A DNA stretch of 64,000 bases from Lamellibrachia columna (lineage: Eukaryota > Annelida > Polychaeta > Sabellida > Siboglinidae). A program made the position numbers and the translations under genes. Position 1 is the stretch's first letter. Every line of letters begins with the position of its first letter. Positions 48,111 to 60,100 of the stretch are shown in pieces. The stretch is from assembly GCA_963662155.1 (NCBI GenBank), contig OY759272.1, positions 43,309,210 to 43,373,209 of the forward strand. Direction: 5' to 3'. The notes beneath the pieces were generated by a model, which saw nothing but the letters and a program-made list of their open reading frames with translations, made no database searches and was not told where the DNA came from.

Positions 48111-51100
48111 GTATGCTTGCTTTTGTTGCTCATATAGTTATCTAAATGTGGCGACTTAATCACTAAACACTATCAGGTCATTGTGTAAATGTGGCGACTA
48201 AGTCACTAAACACTGTCAGGTCATTATGTAAATAAAATGGAAAGGCACAATTTCTAACCTGTATAATGGAGCTTGATAAAATGGTCAGACTTTATATTTT
48301 TGGAGGTTCCTCCTCAATTCAAACAGTGGTTTGGTTCTATATACTATGACATACGGTTATTTGTGCTTTCACAAGTAACACAAGTTACCTAGTCTAACGG
48401 TCAAGGTAAAAATTTTTAATGATCTTGACAAAACATATGCAGTCTTTTATTAAACCAGATGCATGTATTATATAATTCACCACATTTCAACATCAATAAA
48501 CCTGATTCATGACGGACTAAATGAATCGAGGAGGCAGCTTTAGAACTCTACCCATGTTGTTCTTCTCAACAAACACATGCCTCGCTGTCATCAGCAAAAA
48601 CTATGATATTATGCAAGATGCACTATTGAGGCACATTTCTCTTTCTGACAAGACTATCATACTATTATTGAGCTAGAGTATCGGTATGTATGTATATATG
48701 TTAATGTTATGCTACTCTACTCTAAGATGCCTTGCACCTTTCAAGGGTTAATCTGTAACCCCCAGGATCTGTAGCATTATTTTTTTCTAAATGTACCCCA
48801 CTGTTACCCTTTGTAGAATTACCCTTTGTAGATTGTTTGCAATGTTATGCACATTTTCTATGATTGTTCCAAGTTAGGTAAACCATCCCCTGTTACATAG
48901 CATTCTCTGGCACATAATATCGAACTGATCAATAGACGGTTTACCTAACTTGAAACAATCATAGGAAATATCCATAGCTTTGCGAACAATTGCATCTAAA
49001 TTATAATGATATATGATATAATAACTACGAATTACCTTCTATGAACTACCAAGTTATCCTATCTGGAGGGTGGGCATTTGTGCTAGTATAACATAACCCA
49101 ATTTGTCAATACCACTGTAGAAATAGAAGACTATGCGCGGGTGATTGGCATTGACGACGTTCACCGGGAGTCAGAGTTGCTGTGGATAGCGAAGGAAGGG
49201 ATCAATGCTCCCTTGCCGGAGAACTGGAAACCATGGTAAGTTAAGGAAGAGATCAATGCTCCCTTGCTGGAGAACTGGAAGCCATGGTAAGTTAAGGAAG
49301 GGATCAATGCTCCCTTGCCGGAGAACTGGAAACCATGGTAAGTTAAGGAAGAGATCAATGTTCCCTTGCCGGAGAACTGGAAACCATGGTAAGTTAAGGA
49401 AGAGATCAATGCTCCCTTGCCGGAGAACTGGAAACCATGGTAAGTTAAGGAAGGAATCAATGCTCCCTTGCTCGAGAACTGGAAGCCATGGTAAGTTAAG
49501 GAAGGGAACAATGCTCCCTTGCTCGAGAACTGGAAGCCATGGTAAGTTAAGGAAGGAATCAATGCTCCCTTTCCCGAGAACTAGAAGCCGTTCTAGTTCA
49601 CAGTCAGCATCACTGTTCCTACAGACATTTCACATGGGTGATGGACAGAAAATTAGAACAGTGGTGAGCTCAGGTTCCTGAGGATATAGGCACCATAGAA
49701 GTCAATTATTATTATTATTATTATTATATAAGGAGGTTTAGATACCTTTCAAAGTCATGATATTTGCTTGACGGAGCTTTTAAGACCATCTCGGTCCCTT
49801 TGTCAGCGTCAGTCTGAGCTGCTCTTCAATGTCACATAACCATGTTGGTGCCTTGGTGGTTGTCACAAGACAGCAGTTCCAGAAGGTTGTCACCCATGTT
49901 GACCACTGGGTGTCTCTCCTCTTTACCTTTTGAGAATTTAAACCTGCCATTGCTCTCGTAAGAGTTCTGTTAAAAGTTGGCACTCATCTATGTACAGAAT
50001 AAACGGAGAGCTAGTTTTAAATGCACATAACTAAGCAACATGTTTCAGCATATAAACATTCATTCTTCAGATTTTATTTTTTTAAATGCTAATTTGTTTT
50101 GGAAACATCTGACTTTTGCATCGCAGAAAAAGCTATATTTTATACAGCAGTTACAAAGAATGAAATTTGTTATTGTGTTCACATAATTGGCCTCTGTTCC
50201 AGCCAAGATCCAAATGGTGACATCTACTACTTCAACTTTGCTACGGGTGACAGTATCTGGGACCACCCTTGTGATGAGTATTATAGAAACATGGTCACTG
50301 AGGAGAGAGTCAAACTTTCGGCTGCCACTGTACAAAGTGAGTGCACCTTAATCATGTCATGATCTCTGTCATAGGCCATGTTTGCGCCATACTGCATGCA
50401 TAGAGAAATACTTTGGGGCACATTTTATGCCTCTCACACATAAATTTTACTCCTTGTTATCGTAATAGTTATTAGTTTTCATTGTCTAATAATTGGATTT
50501 TTATTCTAGTTATTCTATCAATAACTATCAACAATGTTTGTCTTTTATATATTTTTTGATACTTTATATTTTTTCTAGTTTATCTGTGTGTTTTAGTTTG
50601 TCTAGTTAAATTTTGTTGCTGTCTTTGTAAATTTTAGTCTTTATTTCTCACAGTTTCAGTATTAAATTGTAATAGTAGCCGTATTAGTTAGTATTTTCAT
50701 TCTTTAGTCTAGACATTTTAATCCAATGTAAGTACTCATGAACAGGGTTTTACTCTGAATATAAGTGCATAAATAAAGTTCATTATTGTTTATTATTGCA
50801 TTCAGATGTGTCAAATTGTCAAAATGTAAAAATGTTAGGTGACAATCCAACCCAGTAATTTATGTGCATTATATCTGTGTGTTTGCAGTTGATATGAAAG
50901 TTGTTTCGTGTCTTACTATTATCGGTCTCTGCATGGTTAAACAGTTATTTATTGACTGATTGATTCATGTTAAAACTAAAAAGTTAGTAACCCAGTTGTT
51001 AGGTGCTGCATGTTGGGAGCTGGTTCACTGGTTCACATTGCTAAGTACTGGACTATTGTGAACATTCATCATCAAGAAGTTGTTAGGTGCTGCCTGTTGG

Positions 51101-54100
51101 GAGCTGGTTCACTGGTTCACATTGCTAAGTACTGGACTATTGTGAACATTCATCATCAAGAAGTTGTTAGGTGCTGCCTGTTGGGAGCTGGTTCACTGGT
51201 TCACATTGCTAAGTACTGGACTATTGTGAACATTCACCATCAAGAAGTTGTTAGGTGCTGCCTGTTGGGAGCTGGTTCACTGGTTCACATTGCTAAGTAC
51301 TGGACTATTGTGAACATTCACCATCAAGAAGTTGTTAGGTGCTGCATGTTTAATAATGGGAGCTGGTTCACAAGTGCTAAGTATTGTGCTATTATGAATA
51401 TTCACCATCAATAAGTTTGGACACTGTGTAAATCTGTTCTGTAGATAAAAAGAAGAAATCGAACAAGAAAGAAACAAAGAAGACTATCAAAAGTGAAGAT
51501 AAGGCTAGCAAGAACTCATCATTGAAGGTAGGTAGTGTTCAGTATATTCCACACAAATAATTCACCCATGATGTATACATGGAGGGGGGTTATGATAACA
51601 TAGGTGTCAACATTCTTGCTCCTGCCGTTTCGCTTTTTGAACGAAATGTTCCAGGTTTTTGTAATTTTATTCCTTTGGCCTAAAGTGGTTTCACATTTTT
51701 TCGAATGTGCGTTCACAATGAATGAGAACGTTACATCAGAATAGTGACACATAAAACAACACATTAAAATATGATGACAAAACACTAAAAATACTCCCCT
51801 TTTCCATGAGCAGATGAAATAAACTGAATATAAACAGAGTGCTATATTAAAATTCTGTCATGGTGTGTTATAATATTGCCAACATCTAAACATTCAGAGT
51901 GCAGTGGCCTGAATAGCTTCATCTTCATTATAGTCGTATTCTGCACACATTTGATTGATTTGGAAGGTTACATTTCGTAGGTATATTCTGAAAGTGACGC
52001 CATCTAGTATTGCCAACATCTAAACATTCGGAGTGCAGTATATTGGCCTGAATAGCTTCATCTTCGTTATAGTTGTATTCTGCACACATTTGATTGATTT
52101 GGAAGGTTACATTTCATAGGTATATTCTGAAAGTGACGCCATCTAGTATTGCCAACATCTAAACATTCAGAGTGCAGTATATTGGCCTGAATAGCTTCAT
52201 CTTCGTTATAGTTGTATTCTGCACACATTTGATTGATTTGGAAGGTTACATTTCATAGGTATATTCTGAAAGTGGCGCCACCTAGCATACAACAGAAACA
52301 TTACTACTCAACACTGGAGTAGGCATTTTAAATTAAGAACACTACAACAGAAAGTCTTGTACGGAGGCATAGAATTTTTAACTAGTTTTATGTAGCAGGT
52401 TATACGGGTAGCCCTATAGGATCCTTCTCATTAGCAACATTTGATCTTGTCATGTAAGTGCAGTTGATACTTGTTTGTGCATCTAATGTGTTCAAGTATG
52501 CTCATATTTACCGTGAATGTGAGTTGTGAACTCGTGTGCACCACTTGTTTGCATTTGGTGCAGTCCAACCAGAAGTAGATGAAACAACAGCGTATTTTAC
52601 TTATTATTGGGTCTATTTGATTTTTCTGAATAATATGACAATGTTATAATTTTTGAACATGCCAAATTGTAAAATACACAAATAAATTTGACCCAATATT
52701 AAATCAATGGTTGCCGCCATGATGACTTGCAAGATGAAAATTGCCAAGTCGAGTTAGCGACTTGTAAATACGACTCGTTTGATGTTTCGAATACCATTTA
52801 CAAGTCGTAAATATGTTCATGGTAAATACAACCACACTTGGACGCAGTAGTGTGTGTCGCAGTGGCTCAGTGGTTAGAGTACCAGACTGTCAGTCGATGA
52901 GAAGACCCGGGGTTTGGGTCCACTTGTTGCCATTTAGAAAATTGAGCGATTTGTTCTCCCCATTTGCCTGTCTCTTTGAAAGATCCCACAGTGGGTAAAT
53001 GTGTTATCTGTCGTGGACTCATTATCTCTAGCACAGTACAACAAAGCCCCAGAGCGGGATATATACTATATAATAAAGAAAGAGACAACAAACCATCCCT
53101 GTAAGATGACTTGCCTGTACTTGCAGAGCCTGGCTCCACTCAAGGCTGGCACGTCACCTCAGGCCAGTCTCCGGGGCAGTCTGGACCCGGCCGGGGGTTC
53201 ATTGGGGCTTCTACAGCAGGTAGGTGTCGGATTAATTGAAAATAAGTAAAATAAAACACAACAACAATGCACAAATTTGTGAGATGAGTATCCTAAAATA
53301 TTATCTCTTCTCAAATGAAGCACTACTCTACAGCTGCTCCTAAAATCTGGAATAAACTCCCCGTCAATTTTAAATCATCTGAAACTACAGTTACCTTCTG
53401 TGCAAGACAATTGCTTTTCCACGTGGTGGGACGCAGAAGCGCATCGGTTAGAACGCTGGATTCTCAGTCAAGAGAACCCGGGTTCGAATCCTTGCTGCCG
53501 TTCCGAAACAATTTCATTCACCCCACGTTGCCTCAGTTCACTCAGCTGTATAAATGGATACCTGGATAGAGACATAGGTGGATATGTGACCGAATAGTCT
53601 TTGTGCAGTGATTACAGCGTGGCTGAATGCTTCCCAGAGAAGATGAGATGGCTTTGGAATGAACAGGTCTGCCAGGGATGAAGTGTAAAGCGCTTTGAAC
53701 AGTCCCAAGGATGGGATACCATCGTACCATCTGATTGGTCTACCGCACGTATATCGGCGATTTACAAGAAGGGCGATTTATGCCATCTAAATACAGACCG
53801 GTTTCCCTAATAATTACATGTAAAATAATGGAACATGTGTGCAGCCAGATCGGTCGGCACCCTGATTACAACAACATCCTAAACCCTAACCAACATGGCT
53901 TCCGAAAGGGTCTATCTTGTGAGACACAACTTGTCAGTACTATACATGAATTGGCGTATTCCATCAACCGAAAGAACCAGACAGACATCATTTTTCGTGA
54001 CTTCAGTAAGGCCTTCGATAAAGTGTCTCCACAAAATCCGGTACTGCGGAATCAATGGAAAGACTAATGCCTGGATCAGTGCATTTCTCAGTTCTCGTAG

Positions 54101-57100
54101 TCAACAAGTTGCCATGAATGGGCAGTCATCTCGGTGAACCGACGTCCTTTCTGGAGTTCCACAAGGGACAGTGTTGGGGCCAACGTTGTTTTTGTTATAC
54201 GTTAACGACATCAACGAAGGAGTAAATTCACAAACGTGCCTGTTCGCTGACGACAGTATCGTTTTCCGTGAAATTCAAACCTCGGCTGACCACTCGGCAC
54301 TTGAATCTGACCTGAACAAACTCCACCGCTGGGCAAAGATGTTCAGATGGATGTTAATGTGTCAAAGTGCCCTGTCCTGTCAGTTACGACCAAGAGGAAG
54401 CCAACAACATATGATTACTATATGGATGACCAACATATCCCACGGACTGCCAACCAGGACTACCTGGGAATTACCATCAACACGAAGTTATCGTGGCAGC
54501 CGCATATCAACAAGGTGCAAAACAAAGCCAGAAAGATGCTCGGCCTAATCAAGAGAACACTGCATGCAGCACCACCCCTAGTGAGGAAAGCTGCATACGA
54601 GATACTTGACCAACGCTTGAGTATGCTACTTGCGCCTGGTCATCCCGCACGAAGACAGACATTCAGAAAGTTGAACAAGCACAGCGTTCTGCAGTTCGTT
54701 TTGTCACTGGTGACTATCGGAGAACTTCAAGTGTCACTGCCATGTGTGCTAACCTCTTGGGATACATTGCATATTAGACGTTGCATCAGACGTTGCATCA
54801 GACGTTGCATAAGATTCACCATGGACAAGTTCGCATCAGTTTGCCTACCATCATTGTCACAGCAGATGGTCACACTAGACACCACCGCGAGTATAAACTC
54901 TGAAAACTACCAGCCTCATGCATCATTTACCAACATTCATTCTACATTCGCTCTATCCCAATGTGGAATTCCCTCACCCAGGAAGCAGTCATGGCACCAG
55001 TGGCAGAAGCATTTCAGAAAGTTGCCCTCAAAGTTATTACGTCACCGTAGACGTCAGTTTTAACCCTGACCTGCACAAATTTATTGTACATACAGATCAA
55101 CATGTCTTCTGAAAGTTTGAGATTACCCCACCTTGGGAGATGATGTTACAAACTGTAGGATAATAAATTATTACTTTTTAGCAGTATATACTTGAAGACT
55201 TGAAGACTTTAAATCCTTGGCAGTTCCTCACTCTGATGATGGCTTTTATGCATCCCTGTTCATGATATAATGCTTAATGATTCTGATTTGTTGCACCTCT
55301 GAGCTCGGGTTCCTGAGAATTTAGGAAGTGTAGTTTTATTACTATCATTGCTATCATATTGGGAATACGAGTATTTACTATCACATGTTACCACATGTTC
55401 CCTCTCTCCCTGATCCAGCCTGCAGGCATGACATTGAGTGGCACGACCAGTCTTGGGAATCCCCGGGGCAGTCTGAATGCCCCCAGGGGGTCCCTGGGCG
55501 ACCCACCCCTCATGCAGGGGCTGCTCAAGAGTTCCCTGCGTAGCTCGCTGGGGGAGACTGCACTTCGTGGGACACTTGGCGAACCAATCAAATTAATGGA
55601 CTCGGGACCACGGCTATCAAATGAAGGTCCCATGCGATCATCCGCGGAGGCCTACCTGAAGGGCTCGACAGAGGTATGTCTTATCTTTTATCTTTGCTAC
55701 TTTGTTTAGGTGATATTGCTACCATCCCTAGAGGTCCCTTCTCAATTTGATTTTTTACTCATCTCCTTTCAGACTCATTCAAAAAATTTACCTATGTAGT
55801 ATCCAACAAATTTTATGGTGAACTCATTGGACAAACTGTTAAATTAATTTTGACTAGGTCCATTCAAAATATGGACCAAAAATGGCAAAAGTGGTCCGGC
55901 TCTGTAGTATAAGACTTTTGACATGAAAGTTGCCCAATGACAAAGTCAGTTCTTTTGATGACTTTAACAAAAGTATTCACACTTTTATTGAACCAGCTAT
56001 GCATATTAAGCTACTCGTGTGCACTACCTATTTGAACATCAATGAACCTGTTTCATGATGAGCTAAATCAATTGAGGAGAGAGCTTTATAGAGTCGAGAA
56101 ATTTGCCAATGTGTGTCGTGCTTAGTGTTTAACTAACCAAAGTTGAAATGTTCGTGGAGAGATTTGCAACAGTTCAACTGCATGAAAAGAGAAGCTGAAT
56201 TTGGGAGAACATCTTTAATTCTGTCATGTTTTCAGGGCGTGGCTCGTAACAAAAAGGGCGTGAGTACACAACGGCATGCTTCAATTTTGTTGTGTTAATT
56301 ATGTTTTTCTTGTCATTATGTGTTTACGTGACAGAATGAATTAGTGTCAACATTTTTTTATTATAAGTTTTGTAGTCTCGTGCATGTTTCAGTGTGTTAC
56401 TAAATATAATCTTGTTTATGTTGTATATATATTATATATTGTTTGTTAACTGAAACACCCATTGCAACTCGAACAACGAGCCCTGTTCCGTTAGGTGCAT
56501 TGGCATGCACTTCTTTGCGTAGACGCAACTTAACTTAAATGCATGGAAAATATATATTTATATTTATGCATATATGTTATATTATACATATTTATTTTGA
56601 TATTTGTGAACTTGTGTAGTAAGTTTCTAAGTTGATTCTATTTACCAACATTACTGGATTGGTGCTTGGTACGCTTTCACCACTCATGATAGCTCTAGTC
56701 AGACACTGACTATTGGAGTCATGGTTATAGTCACTCTGTCCTCTCTATGCCTCAGGAGACACATAAAATTCCACAAGAGAGCGCCACTACTGCTGGTCTG
56801 CAGCCTGCTTGGTGATGGTGTTCCGTGTCAGGCTGCAAGCTTTTACGTTGTTTTCCACGTTTCTTGTCCACGTTTCCTTAGGGTGACCCTGTCTCCTTCT
56901 ATCATCTGCTGTCTAACGTAGAGCTGATTAGTAATTATATCATAATAGCCAGTCCTATCATACAATCAATCAATCATTTATTTCCAACAAACAGTTTGAA
57001 TGCCATAATCAGAAAATACAACACCATTTGAACCATGTGAAATTTAGTTATTAAAAATATAGCATTGGAAAAGGGATGAACAAAACCATATAATACTTAT

Positions 57101-60100
57101 CTATGGGTCACCTCCAAACAGTTTAAGCTAGTTACTGTATAATACAATATAAAACACTTCTATTGCACTAAAATCCTCGGGAGACCCAAGCTCGGCAGCG
57201 CACAAAAACGAAAGGGGTTAAGCAGTTCCTAATCGATAAGCAGTTCCAGTAAACAGTTGGATTGGTTCGCTGGGAGCTGTGGAGGATAAGCTTTGTTAGA
57301 CCTAAGACATTATAGAGAGGAGATCTACTTTGTAGTGTTTTTTGAGATCCTTGTATGCTACAAACAGTGATGTTTTCGTGTAGCGAGTTCCACATTTTTA
57401 TTGAAGGTATCTTTCTGTTGATTATCATAATTATGTTGAGGCATACAGTGTAAATTTTTGCTAGCAGTCCGGCATTGTGAGATGCCTTAATAACAACTGT
57501 CTTGAATTTAACCCAGTCAAGTTTCAAAATGGATGGCAGTTGTATTACAAATGTCGTAATATCTTTTAAAAATTATTTATTTTGTGTCGTCATGTGTATA
57601 TACTTAATAATACGCCAGTTTAATTATGCATTATAACTTTTAAGTACAGATATAATGAGATCTGCCAAACTAGAATATAGTGTATATAATGGTGCTGGTC
57701 TCCTGCAGTCTTTCCTGATGGTCGACCCACACAGCTCTCTCAAGACGACATCCCTCGGACTGGACTTGTCCTCTACAGGGCTGAGTGGACTCAACACTGG
57801 ACGTGACGAAAATGTCCACTATTTCACAAATATGGATGATGATGACGAGGTAAGATTTTTATTTGTGGACAGATATTCAATTATGAAACTGTGTGATATG
57901 TTAATACATGTTAATTTTGTACAATTTTACATTTTTTCTAAATGTGGCTTCACCTCAATGTTCGTTTCTAACATTTATTTTTATTATTATATGTATACTA
58001 AATTTATGATTCAGTGGCATCGTGGATGTGTGTGTGTGTGCGTGCGTGCATGTGTATGTGGTGTGTGTGTGCATGCGTGCATGTGTATGCATGTGTATGC
58101 ATGCATACATGTGTTGTGTGTTTGTGTGTGTGTTTTTGTTTGTGTGTGTGTGTAGATTTGGGTAATTCTGTGTGAGAGCTTAGTACCACAGAAATGGTGC
58201 AATGTAAATATCAGTGCTAGAACTCTCTGGTGCAATTCTAGAGTACAGTAGTGTAAATATCAGTGCTAGAACTCTCTGGTGCAATTCTAGAGTACAGTAG
58301 GGTAAATATCAGTGCTAGATCTCTCGGGTACAATTCTAGAGTACAGTAATGCCACATCAGAATGCTCAATGTGGTTTAGGCCATGTTGTCACCACTGTGT
58401 TGTCCTGTACTTTCAGTCTGAGGCACTAGACAAGAGGTTTGACATAAATCTGCACGATATCGGGGAGCTTGGCTATGAGGTAATTATTAAGTTAAGATAT
58501 TATGGGATTAACAAGATTAAACATCATTGTTCTCGGTTGACTGATTTTGCTCTAGCTTTTTCAACCTATGATACGTAGTGTGCAGACCTGCCACATTTTT
58601 GGTTGAATTCTGTATTTTTGACTTGGAATGCTGTATACAGCCATATAAATGCATGTAATATTTTCATTTTAACCGGCCTATGACATTCGTATTCCAGTCA
58701 AGAGTCGTCAGCAATATGCAATTCATTCAATGTTATACTAGCATGATGAACACAAGAAAGTGTGTGTACTTTATAATGATTTTTCCATTTGAAACAAATA
58801 TGTATAAAACGGGATATGTTTGTATACCTCCAAAAGTTATAAAAGTCCGTATTACAAATGGGAATTCCATACGATGTTTGTGTGTCATCTTATGTTGCTT
58901 TGTATTGACACGTGCCACTCTCTGTCGCTCCAGGAGTCGGATGAACCGAGTGAGAAAGAAACAAAGGAGAAGAGTCCGTCTGACAGCAGCAGTGATGACT
59001 ACGGCAAGGATGTTGTATGTTTTCCTTTGTATCTGGATTACAAGGCCATCACTATATGCAGGCTGTCTTATATTTAATTAGTTAACTATAATTGACGTAC
59101 AAGCAATAGTCAACCTCATCTCTTTTATTAAGGGAGCTGCTAGGAAGAACATCGTGTAGAGGACAGATAAAAACACCATGTTTACATTAACAGAAATGTA
59201 ACATTTTAATAACATCCTCAGATGACTTGTTCCTGCATTAGTTCTTTGAATATTGAGTAACAACAGTTATAAAGAAGTTACCAAACGTGTGAGGGTTTTT
59301 GTTTTTACAAATAAGAGCATTTGACAAAGTTTATCAGAAGCTGTGTGGCTGCCATTGTTTAAATCCACCACTTTGCATCTCTCTGTAGGACTTCGGCATC
59401 GACAAGAACATCTCTGAACGCATTCTTGACGTAGATATGTTGGCACCAGCTGCTTCGAATGTAAGTTACTGTCTCAGTCGACATATGCATTACCTGTAGG
59501 CCATGTGGATTTGTGGCAGGTATACAGCCATATCCTGTTTTATATGGATTTGTTTGTAATTGAAAAATCATGATAAAGTACATATTCTTGTTGTAGCCAT
59601 TGACTAGCAGATTTCATTCGATGTTGGTATATTTTGTAGCCTCATAGATGGCGACACTTGGTCATAATCGGAATGTTATAGGTTGGTTAACCACTGAACC
59701 AATTTCAACCAACAAAATGTGGCAAGTCAGTTGGGTCGTTTATCATGAATCATTTTTGATTTGCAACTCGCTGCTTTGGGCGTGGGTTTTTTCCCATAAT
59801 TTTCTTCTAGTTACGAGCAAGTTCTGCTTTGTACATATTTTTATTTAAATTTGCCTGGAACACCGGTGCTTTTGATGAGGAACACAACAGTGATTTTTCA
59901 AGAAGACCCATGTTTGGCAGGTCGTACATGGGCAAGCACGCCACGGTCAACTACAGTAATAGTTTGTTGTAGGTAGTTACACGCACTCATGTATTTTTAA
60001 TTGATGTTCTTTATTTAGATGCCATTGACTGAAATGCAGATAGCTATATTGAGTATTTGTTGAGTATATCACAGATGGTCTTAGTTGGAAAACATTTGTT

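Noticed and set aside
49205..49681. 158-codon ORF of an [17 protein letters not shown] repeat
   Set aside because: It is in a different frame from CEP164 exon 2 and is produced by the 51-bp repeat over exon tail and intron start.
53442..53491. tRNA gene with intact box A and box B
   Set aside because: The cloverleaf arms do not close and a SINE body and tail follow directly; a second copy of the same arrangement occurs at 11.97 kb.
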